Source: Cyanobacteria bacterium FACHB-502 | Lineage (GTDB): Bacteria > Cyanobacteriota > Cyanobacteriia > Elainellales > Elainellaceae | DNA length: 64,000 bases | NCBI GenBank assembly: GCA_014695325.1 | Contig: JACJNZ010000039.1 | Location: 1,054,001-1,118,000, forward strand | Reading direction: 5' to 3' | In this document: positions 29,775 to 37,539 of the stretch, piece by piece | Layout: every line of letters starts with the position of its first letter | How positions within the stretch are numbered: the stretch's first letter is position 1 | Translations under genes and position numbers: made by a program | The notes under the pieces: model-generated | Database searches by the model: none | Seen by the model: only the letters and a program-made list of their open reading frames with translations | Told to the model about the DNA's origin: nothing

Positions 29775-29840
29775 GGGGTATCCTCATCCGCCCAGTTCAA
29801 TAAGATATTTATCTTACGAACCAGCTGGGCAGGATGCCCC
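29775..29840. other. Long imperfect hairpin (66 nt) of unknown role
   Basis: GGGGTATCCT (29775-29784) pairs with AGGATGCCCC (29831-29840). Inside it GCCCAG (29790-29795) pairs with CTGGGC (29825-29830), TTC with GAA, and TAAGAT with ATCTTA around ATTT. There is no T-tract on either side, so it is not a normal terminator. It could be a transcript-end structure of the preceding exoprotein gene or a small mobile palindromic element. Confidence 0.5.
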
Positions 29841-30019
29841 TTCCACAGAAATGGCTGCTGATTGAATTCTTGTTTCTAACCAGCCCGATCGCTACCACCC
29901 CGATCGATACCAGCAGGGAAGCCAGGCAGAGCAGTCTTCGGTTTACGACGCTATCTCGAAATTTGCTCGATCAGTAGAAGGACATCAGAAGGACAGTATC
30001 AAACCAGGGATAACGGAAG

Positions 30020-30095
30020 CGTCATCAGCCATTCGTCATCAGTCATTCGTCATTCGTCATTCGTGGTTAGTCTCGTGGTCGGTCATTCGTCATCC
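30020..30095. repeat. Low-complexity CATTCGT-type repeat tract
   Basis: Repeated units of (G)TCATTC and close variants, about eight in 75 bp, partly in tandem (CATTCGTCATTCGTCATTCG). The spacing is too short and irregular for CRISPR. It lies in the 530-bp gap before the response-regulator gene, where no other gene was seen. Confidence 0.7.
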
Positions 30096-30250
30096 GCGAA
30101 GCACAAGTAACCCACAGCTAATGACCCATGACCCGTGATTTATGCCGATCGCATCTCACGTTGATTTCTATCCTCCTGCTGATCAGGGACATTTCAGGGA
30201 TATTAAGATTGAGAAATTGACAGCAACGAACGTTCTCTTCCTGGCTGCCC

Positions 30251-30952
30251 ATGCAAATTCTGCTTGTTGACGACGAGGTTGAACTCACCGAGCCCCTCAG
30301 TCGAATTTTGCGGCGCGAGGGGTATCACGTTGATATTGCCCACGATGGTTCAGAAGGACGTAAGCTGGCTGCTACCGGAAGCTACGATCTGCTGATTCTG
30401 GACTGGATGCTGCCCCAGCAAACGGGCTTAGAGATTTGCCAGCAGCTTCGCTCCCAGGGGGATACCACTCCAGTGCTATTTCTGACTGCGAAGGATACGA
30501 TCGACGATCGCGTCTCAGGACTGGATGCGGGAGCTGATGATTATTTAATCAAGCCGTTTGAGCTGCGCGAACTCCTCGCAAGAGTCCGGGCACTGCTGCG
30601 CCGCCCGCCAACGCTGGAAGTGAAGCCTGCCACACGGCTACAAGTGAATGATCTGGAACTCGACCTGGAAAATCAGCTTGCCTACCGCCAGGGACGCAAA
30701 ATTGAGCTATCGGAAAAAGAGTGCCAGTTGCTTGCCTACTTTATGCGATCGCCCAACCAGCTTTTGACCCATGACCAAATGCATCAGCAGCTCTGGAGTA
30801 CGAGCGAGCAGCCTAGCAGCAATGCCTTAGCCGCCCAAATTCGCCTGCTGCGCCGCAAGATCGAAGCCGACGGTGAAACACCTCTAATCCACACGGTTTA
30901 TGGCAAGGGGTATCGGTTTGGGTCGGCGATCGAAGGGGAGGGGCGAGGGTAG
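30251..30952 (+). CDS. OmpR/PhoB-family response regulator
   Basis: A 233-residue transcription factor. The receiver domain (1-115) has the acidic pair Asp9-Asp10 in LLVDDE, the phosphoacceptor Asp in LILDWMLP near residue 51, Thr in LTAK near 79, and Lys in LIKPFE near 101. A winged-helix DNA-binding domain (about 130-225) ends with HTVYGKGYRFG, diagnostic of the OmpR/PhoB class. Similar to cyanobacterial RppA-type regulators, which respond to redox or metals, but that is a family impression. No histidine kinase gene is adjacent: the next gene is on the other strand. Confidence 0.92.
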   Translation: MQILLVDDEVELTEPLSRILRREGYHVDIAHDGSEGRKLAATGSYDLLILDWMLPQQTGLEICQQLRSQGDTTPVLFLTAKDTIDDRVSGLDAGADDYLIKPFELRELLARVRALLRRPPTLEVKPATRLQVNDLELDLENQLAYRQGRKIELSEKECQLLAYFMRSPNQLLTHDQMHQQLWSTSEQPSSNALAAQIRLLRRKIEADGETPLIHTVYGKGYRFGSAIEGEGRG

Positions 30953-31039
30953 TTTCAGGGGTTCCAGAATTGGGAGACGAGGGGGAGACTCATTCCTTAT
31001 GAATTTCCTTTATAAATTTCTAACCCTTTTCTAATGCTC

Positions 31040-31534
31040 CTAATGCTCCTGGGTCTGAGATCTTTCCTGACGATCGGCAGTAAAGCTCCAGGCAGGCGTG
31101 TCGCCGGATTGCAGACTTGCAGTGAGCTGATCGTTTGGGGCAATCGTTCCCTTAATAAGTACCGAATTTGAAGAAGGCTGACAAGCGGCTAACGCATCGG
31201 TGTTGCCCGAAAGAGCCATTGCTTCCTGGTTCCAGCGACCTGTTAGCGGCAGCTTTTCAGAACTGGTAGAATCGGGCATTTCGGGTGATACGTTTGCCTG
31301 CACGAGATCAACCGAGCCGTTGAGGTAAATTCCTGACTGCTGCACAGTTAGCCGTAAGCGCGAGTCATTCGGACAGCCCGGAGGCGCGATCGAACTGAAA
31401 TAGATGCCGTCGATATTGGGCGGGGCTTGCAGCCGGGCTTCTCCATAAGCAGCAGTCAAGCGAAATAGGATGAACACTGAGGTAATCATTCCACCATAGA
31501 ACAGTAAATGCGATCGAATTGCAGATTGGTGCAT
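31040..31534 (-). CDS. Small secreted or membrane-anchored protein downstream of the antiporter
   Basis: A 164-residue protein with an N-terminal hydrophobic segment (about residues 9-28, LLFYGGMITSVFILFRLTAA) serving as signal or anchor. The remainder is polar and beta-rich, with two cysteines (near 54 and 114) that could form a disulfide. The ATG at 31534 lies 1 bp after the antiporter stop codon on the same strand, so the two are almost certainly cotranscribed and perhaps functionally tied. A longer frame overlapping the antiporter gene is possible but not needed. Family not recognised. Confidence 0.65.
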   Translation of the reverse strand: MHQSAIRSHLLFYGGMITSVFILFRLTAAYGEARLQAPPNIDGIYFSSIAPPGCPNDSRLRLTVQQSGIYLNGSVDLVQANVSPEMPDSTSSEKLPLTGRWNQEAMALSGNTDALAACQPSSNSVLIKGTIAPNDQLTASLQSGDTPAWSFTADRQERSQTQEH

Positions 31535-31535
31535 T

Positions 31536-33734
31536 TTAAGCCTCTCTTTCCATAAGAACTGGGGCGAGATGAGACGTAACACGGCTATAGCGGCGAGTGA
31601 TCAGCAGCGACGATCGGCATTGTTTCACGAGTTCATCGGTATATTGCCCCAGGGTTTGTCGCTCGATGCCCCACTCCCGATTGGCTCCGGCGATCGTTAA
31701 ATCCATGCCTTCCGACAATTCGACCACTGCCCGCATTGGTTCTACCGTGGTAATTACTTTTAAGTGAACGCGATCGCGCAGAAATGCAGGCAACCGCTGA
31801 AGGGTGGTACGAAGCTCATAGCTTAAATCATCGATCTGCTGACCGAAAGCCGTCTTGCCAACGGCGCGATCGGAAGGTGTAACACAGAGCACAGTCAGAT
31901 GGCTCTCTGGACGACCTGCCAGAATTCGCAGTCCCAGTTCCAAGCCCAAATCGCTGTGAATATCTGGCACATAAGGCAACAAAAGCTGATTGAGCTGGGG
32001 CAACTGGGGCTGAACCGCAAATTTGCCCGTAGGGTAATCTACAAAAACCGCTACATCGGTTCTCGCCAGACTCAAAATTTGCCCGACTCGGCCGCCCAGG
32101 CAATTAGTGCTGAAGGCAGGACGATGCCACCCGACAAGCATCAAATCGGCTTGCTCCATTTCTGCCACCTGAACAGCTTCTCGCGCCACATCATTTGCCA
32201 CCCGCACGATCGAATGAATCAAAGGACGCACCGCTGGCTCCAAGCTCTCCACCAGGGTTTGAAGATGCTGCTGACGGGCTGCAATCTGGCGATCGGCTTC
32301 CAGGGGAGTGCTTTCAAAGGCGTAGTCTTCCTCCAGCTCAATCAGACTTAAGGGATTCACGATCGCCTGCTGAAGCTGAGTCCCAGCAATTGCCGCTGCA
32401 AGTTGCACCAGTCTAAGCTGCGTGTCAGGATTCGCTACCAGAACCAGAATTCGATACACCGAAGCAGACACCAGAGACGGCTGCTCTGGCGGCGAGGCGA
32501 CTAAATCTTGCTGAATCAGCCGCTTCGGATAAGTCACTTCTAGCAAAGGCGAAGTCATGAACGTGGTAACGAGTGCCATAATCACCAGCATCGTAAACAG
32601 CAACGGCGAAATCACGCCCAGACTCAAGCCGATATTCAGCACAATCAGCTCGGTTAGCCCGCGGGTGTTCATCAGCCAGCCCAACGCCGCCGCTTCTCGT
32701 TTTGCCATGCCGCATACCCGCCCTGCTGCATAGGTTCCAATAAACTTGCCGCTGATCGCCACCAGCAGCACCAGCCCACACAATAGCCATAGTTCTGGAC
32801 GATTCAGCAATCCAATCTGGGTTCTCAGCCCGCTATAGGCAAAAAAGATCGGCAGCAAAAAGGTCAGCACAAAGTCCTCAGTTTTTTCGGCGAGTTCGCG
32901 GGTGAGTCCTTCGTTTTTGGGCATTACGGCTCCCAGCAAAAACGCCCCAAAAATCAGGTGAATCCCGATCACCTCGGTAATCAGCGCAGAAGCCACCACG
33001 CCCATATAAATTCCCGCCAGAACGAACTGCGTCAGTTTGCCTGTGCGATCGTAGTATTTCGCAAGCCGTTTCAGGAACAATCGCCCGATCGTCAGCATCA
33101 GGGCAATGTAAACCACGGCTGCGATCAGCGTAGGCAGAGCCGCAATCATACTGTTAGTGCGAGTTACAGCGATCGCCAGAGCTAGCACACACCAGGCAGT
33201 CACATCATCCACCGCAGCGCAGGTGAGAGCTAGCGTTCCCAGCTTCGTATTCTGCAAATTGTTTTCAGTAATAATCCGCGCCAAAACGGGAAACGCCGTA
33301 ATTGACATCGCCGCCCCCAAAAACAGCGCAAACGCCGTAAACGAAACGCTGCCGTTTGACACCAGCGGATACAGCAGCAGCGACAGCAACGTGCCCAGCG
33401 TAAACGGAACCACAATGCTGATATGGGAAATCAAAACAGCAGTCTCGAGCTGTCCGCGTAGATAGCGGGGATTCAGCTCCAGCCCGATCAGAAACATAAA
33501 AAAGATCAAGCCGACCTGAGACAGCACATCCAGAAACGGAATCGTCTCTGGTGGAAACAGCGCACTCGCCAGCGTCGGAGCCACCGTGCCGAACAGGGAA
33601 GGACCGAGCATAATTCCGGCAACAATTTCGCCAATCACCAGCGGCTGCCGTAAAGCCCGAAACCCGAGACCCATCAGGCGCGATAGCCCAATCACCAGCA
33701 AGACTTGCAGCAGAACCATTACAACGATCGACAT
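31536..33734 (-). CDS. CPA2-type cation:proton antiporter with C-terminal Usp-like domain
   Basis: A 732-residue inner-membrane protein. The first ~400 residues hold 11-13 membrane segments with the CPA2 core: LRQPLVIGEIVAGIMLGPSL, FLIGLELNPRYLRG, and the ion-binding Asp pair in AAVDDVTAW. Residues about 430-720 are soluble and resemble tandem universal-stress-protein domains (VYRILVLVANPD, QADLMLVGWHRP, LTIAGANREW). This layout is known in cyanobacterial Na+/H+ or K+/H+ antiporters used for pH and salt homeostasis and thylakoid function. Ion preference cannot be read. It heads a two-gene transcript with the small gene at 31040-31534. Confidence 0.9.
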   Translation of the reverse strand: MSIVVMVLLQVLLVIGLSRLMGLGFRALRQPLVIGEIVAGIMLGPSLFGTVAPTLASALFPPETIPFLDVLSQVGLIFFMFLIGLELNPRYLRGQLETAVLISHISIVVPFTLGTLLSLLLYPLVSNGSVSFTAFALFLGAAMSITAFPVLARIITENNLQNTKLGTLALTCAAVDDVTAWCVLALAIAVTRTNSMIAALPTLIAAVVYIALMLTIGRLFLKRLAKYYDRTGKLTQFVLAGIYMGVVASALITEVIGIHLIFGAFLLGAVMPKNEGLTRELAEKTEDFVLTFLLPIFFAYSGLRTQIGLLNRPELWLLCGLVLLVAISGKFIGTYAAGRVCGMAKREAAALGWLMNTRGLTELIVLNIGLSLGVISPLLFTMLVIMALVTTFMTSPLLEVTYPKRLIQQDLVASPPEQPSLVSASVYRILVLVANPDTQLRLVQLAAAIAGTQLQQAIVNPLSLIELEEDYAFESTPLEADRQIAARQQHLQTLVESLEPAVRPLIHSIVRVANDVAREAVQVAEMEQADLMLVGWHRPAFSTNCLGGRVGQILSLARTDVAVFVDYPTGKFAVQPQLPQLNQLLLPYVPDIHSDLGLELGLRILAGRPESHLTVLCVTPSDRAVGKTAFGQQIDDLSYELRTTLQRLPAFLRDRVHLKVITTVEPMRAVVELSEGMDLTIAGANREWGIERQTLGQYTDELVKQCRSSLLITRRYSRVTSHLAPVLMEREA

Positions 33735-33811
33735 GGCAGCCCCCGCTTAAACGTTTTTTCTAACAAGCATTTTTTGAGAATGTTTGAGACGCAATCCCCG
33801 TAAGCCGAACC

Positions 33812-33957
33812 GTCCCTCTAGCCCCCAATTCTATGGGAACCAACCGACTCCTTCAGACCTCAAAGTCCCCCGAACTTAGAACCGGAAGTTAGAACCCGCA
33901 GTTAGAACCAGAAGTTCGGGAATTTGACGTTTAGGAATTTAGGGGGCAATGCAGGCA
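33812..33957. repeat. Dispersed repeat copy interrupted by a 13-bp triplication
   Basis: The left part (CTCTAGCCCCCAATTCTATGGG, then TCAAAGTCCCCC) and right part (TTTAGGGGGCAATGCAGG) match the dispersed C/G-rich element at 38941. Between them TTAGAACCGGAAG, TTAGAACCCGCAG and TTAGAACCAGAAG stand in tandem (33876-33914). The whole 33735-34229 gap holds no gene that I can support. Confidence 0.65.
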
Positions 33958-34104
33958 ATGGGCGACGGGTCAAACCATCTTTTAGCGCAGAACCTTTCAG
34001 ACAATAGACAAAAATCCTTAGACAAGAATGCTCGATCGCCTTCCAAACCCTGAACTCCTCGGCCCCCGACTGTACTCCTAAGCCGATCGAAAGGAAATGA
34101 ATAA

Positions 34105-34123
34105 GAACATTAAAGAAATGTTC
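34105..34123. promoter_or_regulatory. Short palindrome upstream of the DUF1350 gene
   Basis: GAACATT, AAAGA, AATGTTC: a 7-bp perfect inverted repeat about 105 bp before the DUF1350 start. It could be an operator or an RNA hairpin. Function is unproven. Confidence 0.25.
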
Positions 34124-34229
34124 ATCTCCGATCGCGCTACCACCCCACTCTTGTGGCCGCTACAGTGAAAGAAGCGGCGTTTTCAGTAACGCGACACAAA
34201 ACATTAACAAGAACGCTATTAAGAAAGCT

Positions 34230-35078
34230 ATGGAGTGGCAGGAAATTTACGGTAACTGGGTGCTGGTTCCCCCCCAGCCGACCGCCATTATTCATTTTCT
34301 GGGCGGCGCATTTGTGGCAACGGCTCCCCAGCTTACCTACCGCACCTTGCTGGAGTTTCTGGCAAATCAGGGCTACGCAATCGTAGCAACGCCGTTTGTC
34401 AACACAATGGATCACACCACGATCGCCCAGCGCACTTTAAGACTTGGCAATCTGGCGATCGAGCATTTGCAAATCGACATTTTGCGGCAGCAGCTCCCCG
34501 TTTACGGGATGGGGCACAGCATGGGCTGCAAGCTGCATCTGTTGATCGGCAGTCTGTTTCCGCAGGAACGCGCCGGGAATATTCTGATTTCGTTCAACAA
34601 TTACCCGGCAAGGCGATCGATCCCGATGCTGGATCAGTTAGGCGAACTGTCGCGCCTCGGAACCCAGTGGATGACTCAAATTACTAACCAATTTTCCGCC
34701 CAGCTCAAAGATCTGCCCCTGCCCCAACTTGCCGCCTTCGATGTCGAATTCACCCCATCGCCCGAAGAAACCAATCGCCTGATCGCCAAGCACTATCAGG
34801 TCAAGCACAACCTGCTCGTGAAATTTACCAGCGACGACATTGACCAAACCAAACCCCTTACTCTGGCACTGAACGAGCGTTTCCCCGAAACCACTCACCT
34901 CAAAATCTTGCGCGGCAACCACCTTACCCCCCTCGGTCAGGACGTGCAGTGGCAAACAAGCAGCGAATTCTCCCCTTTCGACGCGATCGGACAATTCTTC
35001 CGTCAAGAACTTACCCGCGACCTCAACCAACTCAAACGCACCCTCCTGTACTGGCTTGACCCCATTTATTCTGACTAG
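34230..35078 (+). CDS. DUF1350 family alpha/beta-hydrolase-like protein
   Basis: A 282-residue soluble protein of the cyanobacterial and plastid DUF1350 family. It opens with WQEIYGNWVLVPPQPTAIIHFLGGAFVATAPQLTYR (read in two pieces at residues 3-38). It then shows the nucleophile-elbow-like GMGHSMGCKLHLL near residues 100-112, with Ser in the G-H-S-M-G pattern of alpha/beta hydrolases. A late HLTPLGQDV supplies a possible catalytic His. The reaction is not known to me. The gene stands alone; its stop codon is inside a 15-bp triplication. Confidence 0.85.
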   Translation: MEWQEIYGNWVLVPPQPTAIIHFLGGAFVATAPQLTYRTLLEFLANQGYAIVATPFVNTMDHTTIAQRTLRLGNLAIEHLQIDILRQQLPVYGMGHSMGCKLHLLIGSLFPQERAGNILISFNNYPARRSIPMLDQLGELSRLGTQWMTQITNQFSAQLKDLPLPQLAAFDVEFTPSPEETNRLIAKHYQVKHNLLVKFTSDDIDQTKPLTLALNERFPETTHLKILRGNHLTPLGQDVQWQTSSEFSPFDAIGQFFRQELTRDLNQLKRTLLYWLDPIYSD

Positions 35079-35114
35079 ACCTAATCTGACTAAACCTAGT
35101 CTGACTAAACCACC
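35070..35114 (+). repeat. 15-bp tandem triplication across the DUF1350 stop codon
   Basis: TCTGACTAGACCTAA (35070-35084), TCTGACTAAACCTAG (35085-35099) and TCTGACTAAACCACC (35100-35114). The TAG stop at 35076-35078 is in the first unit. A pyrimidine-rich CTCCTCATC tract (about 35128-35205) follows. Confidence 0.9.
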
Positions 35115-35183
35115 CACCGACACACCCCCATCTCCTCATCTCCTCACTCATCTACCCCTTCACCCCTTCACTCCTCCACCTCT

Positions 35184-36131
35184 CTACTCTTCCACTCCCT
35201 CGAAACAAAATCGCCGACACAAAATTACTGGAGAATCCGACCGTCCGTGCCAAGGACAATCTGAATTCACACAGTGACAGCAGTTTGCTGGAGTTGGCAG
35301 GCTCAGCGAGCGGGTCATATAAAGGCTCACGCCCTGATTAATGTATGCCTTGGCTTCGAGTTCCGAGAGATGGCTACCTACCAGGATCACGCGATCGATC
35401 CCCAACTGCTGCCGCGCGAGATTGATCCGGGTCAACGTTTCGCTAAAGCTGCGATCGTTTTTAAGCAAAACCATCACCTGCCGAGACTGGCTCATATAGC
35501 AGTCGGGCTTTTGCTGAGCAAAAAAGTCTTTGTACTGAATTGTCACTGTGCCATCGGGATAGTGAAGCGTCCGCAGCACGCGCAGAAACGGCACGGTAAA
35601 CTCTCCGGCAGCATCTACGACATACCACCAGGACTGAAACCAACCATCCTGCGGCAGGTGCAAAATTGCCTGGATCTGTCGCGGCGAAAAGCCCGAATGG
35701 GTCAACCGTGCCAGTGCCTGTGACAAAGGAAGGGATTGCCCCAGGGTGTGCATCTCAGACTCGCACCGGGTCAGGTCAAGATAGCCGCGATCGTTTCCAT
35801 ATTGCTGGGTGTAGTCGGCGATGCCCTGCTTGAGTTCCTCCGCTGAAGCGATCAGGGTGCAGTATGCCTCCTCAAACTGAAGAATGCCGTCGATCGAGGG
35901 TGCGGCAGATTGCCCAGAAAATGATCCGATTGTTCCAGAGGCAAGCGGGACACTCACGGTCGTTTTGAGATTGCGAATTCGATGCAGAGCGGTGATCGGC
36001 GGGACACAATCCACTAAGAGCGACTTCAGCGAGGTTTCATCAGCAACTGCCAGCGCAATTTGAATCTGATCCTGAAGCGATAGGGCGTTGAAGTCATCGT
36101 GTCCCGCAGGAGGAATGAGGTGCTGCGTCAT
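35184..36131 (-). CDS. Unknown protein with C-terminal cysteine cluster
   Basis: A 315-residue soluble protein. The N-terminal region is helical (LSLQDQIQIALAVADETSLKS); the middle holds strands with many aromatics (WFQSWWYVVDAAGEF, then PDGTVTIQYKDFFAQQ); and RQQLGIDRVILVGSHLSELE precedes the tail. The last ~30 residues contain a dense Cys/His cluster: Cys-Cys-His-Cys, then Cys-Pro-Trp-His, then two further Cys six to ten residues later. This could bind zinc or an iron-sulfur cluster. I do not recognise the family. It converges on the DUF1350 gene, with its stop in the pyrimidine-rich tract. Confidence 0.65.
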   Translation of the reverse strand: MTQHLIPPAGHDDFNALSLQDQIQIALAVADETSLKSLLVDCVPPITALHRIRNLKTTVSVPLASGTIGSFSGQSAAPSIDGILQFEEAYCTLIASAEELKQGIADYTQQYGNDRGYLDLTRCESEMHTLGQSLPLSQALARLTHSGFSPRQIQAILHLPQDGWFQSWWYVVDAAGEFTVPFLRVLRTLHYPDGTVTIQYKDFFAQQKPDCYMSQSRQVMVLLKNDRSFSETLTRINLARQQLGIDRVILVGSHLSELEAKAYINQGVSLYMTRSLSLPTPANCCHCVNSDCPWHGRSDSPVILCRRFCFEGVEE

Positions 36132-36361
36132 GACAATGCCTGAGTTTCCAAAGCGTGCAGGTCAAAAGTTGAGCAAAAAATAATCAATCAAAAATAATCA
36201 AAGAATAAACAGGATTACTGATGATTTATATTTATTTTTTCTATCTTTATCCCCATTTTGCAGATTCTGCTCCAAAACGATCGAAATCTTTGCGCTTCTT
36301 TTTATCTGCACTCAGCAGATATGGATCACTTTAAGCAGCTTCTGGGCTAAAGTTTTCTGTC

Positions 36362-36554
36362 TTGAGACGCTGGCTCACGTACTTATTACACAAGTCCATC
36401 CATCTTCTGACAGAGAGGCTGTTCTGCCGATCTATACACATCGGACGACGCGATCGGGTCATCCCTACCGATACTGTTGAATCGAACGACTCAAGACTAA
36501 ATGGGATGCAATCCTGATCACCCTTCCCCGGCTCCGGCTGGGGTTTCTCTTTTT
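36362..36554 (+). ncRNA. Candidate small RNA defined by orphan terminator
   Basis: A clear intrinsic terminator at 36526-36554 lies in a 660-bp gap with no plus-strand gene ending within 1.4 kb upstream. About 160 bp before it, TTGAGA (36362-36367) and ATTACA (36385-36390) are spaced 17 bp as a weak sigma-70-like promoter. A transcript of about 150-160 nt would result. No known RNA family was recognised, and the promoter is the weak part of the argument. Confidence 0.3.
36526..36554 (+). terminator. Intrinsic terminator without an annotated upstream gene
   Basis: CCCCGGC and GCTGGGG pair with one G-T wobble around the tetraloop TCCG, followed by TTTCTCTTTTT. The preceding plus-strand gene ends at 35078, far upstream. 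Confidence 0.65.
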
Positions 36555-36608
36555 AGGGCTATCATCCCTGGAGTTTCATCTTTAGGGCTATCTCCCTGTA
36601 GTTTCATC
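36552..36608. repeat. 28-29 bp tandem duplication upstream of ndhL
   Basis: TTTAGGGCTATCATCCCTGG plus AGTTTCATC (36552-36580) is followed by a near copy (36581-36608) with a one-base deletion and one or two substitutions. Confidence 0.8.
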
Positions 36609-36791
36609 GCCTTTCCTGACGCTAACCATCAGGTTTTTTAGGGGATTCGATCGCCCCTACCCAGTCTGGATTCTCTATTTCGGGCAGTTGAAAGCGGTAA
36701 GATAGACAACAGCAGAGGCAAACGGGAAATTCTCGCCGTGCCCTTGCTGAACCTAAGTGAACCCAACAAAGCTTCATTTAAGCGAAAGCCT

Positions 36792-37010
36792 ATGTCACTT
36801 CCTCTTGTTCCACTGCTGTACCTGGCTCTAGGTGGGGCTTATCTAGTGGTTATGCCGGCACTGCTGTTTCTGTATCTCAAGAGCCGCTGGTATGTGGCAA
36901 GCTCGATCGAGCGCGTGCTGATGTATTTTGGCGTATTTTTCTTCTTCCCCGGTCTGGTGTTGCTGAGTCCCTTCCTCAACTTCCGTCCCCAACCCCGGCA
37001 AATCAGCTAA
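36792..37010 (+). CDS. ndhL: NAD(P)H-quinone oxidoreductase subunit L
   Basis: A 72-residue thylakoid membrane subunit of cyanobacterial NDH-1, required for cyclic electron flow and respiration. Two membrane segments are visible: [20 protein letters not shown] and [20 protein letters not shown]. They are joined by the conserved [13 protein letters not shown] loop, and the tail NFRPQPRQI is typical. The ATG at 36792 gives the usual NdhL length. An in-frame GTG at 36738 would add 18 residues not expected for the family. DUF3007 follows 3 bp after the stop, a common cyanobacterial pairing. Confidence 0.93.
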   Translation: MSLPLVPLLYLALGGAYLVVMPALLFLYLKSRWYVASSIERVLMYFGVFFFFPGLVLLSPFLNFRPQPRQIS

Positions 37011-37013
37011 GCC

Positions 37014-37331
37014 ATGCGACGGATTGATGTTATCGGCATTGGTATTGGCATTTTTGCTGCAGGGGGAATCATCTACCTGATTTTGCAGTTTGCAGGTCTA
37101 GATAGCATTTCGGCTGGCATCTGGAGCCAGGCTGTGCTAGTGGGCGGCGTGGTCGGATGGCTCCTCACCTATTTGTTTCGCGTACTCACGAAGAACATGA
37201 CGCTGGGTGAGCAGATGCGAAACTACGAAGATGCTGTGCTGCAAAAGCGACTCGAAGAAATGACCCCGGAAGAACTGGCAAAGCTTCAGGAAGAAGTCGA
37301 GCAGGAAAAGCAGCGATCGGCGGGAAACTGA
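37014..37331 (+). CDS. DUF3007 family membrane protein
   Basis: A 105-residue protein with two membrane segments (about residues 5-27, IDVIGIGIGIFAAGGIIYLIL, and 37-60, WSQAVLVGGVVGWLLTYLF). A charged cytoplasmic or stromal coiled-coil tail (MRNYEDAVLQKRLEEMTPEE) follows. The family is typical of cyanobacteria and plastids. It lies 3 bp after ndhL on the same strand, so cotranscription and a role in NDH-1 assembly or stability are plausible but inferred. Confidence 0.88.
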   Translation: MRRIDVIGIGIGIFAAGGIIYLILQFAGLDSISAGIWSQAVLVGGVVGWLLTYLFRVLTKNMTLGEQMRNYEDAVLQKRLEEMTPEELAKLQEEVEQEKQRSAGN

Positions 37332-37539
37332 TCCCCACTCGTTGTGCGGTTGGTGCGGTGGATGCGGCTGGATCAGTCAACCGATCGCTGCAAGTTCTTC
37401 AAATCATCGCCTTTAGGCAGGAGCGTTGCTCACCAAGCAATTGCTTTCCACCCAGGCTCACCCACCAGGAATCCACGAGATCAGGCAAGATGAAAGTATG
37501 CTGTGAAAGCATCTGCCTTTTGTCGCGATTCGTCCTGCC

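Noticed and set aside
30020-30095. Possible CRISPR array
   Set aside because: Units are only 6-10 bp with no unique spacers of constant length; it is simple-sequence repetition.
35128-35205. Pyrimidine-rich tract as a regulatory element
   Set aside because: Low-complexity CTCCTCATC runs also occur near 51424-51456; no structure or position argues for a function.
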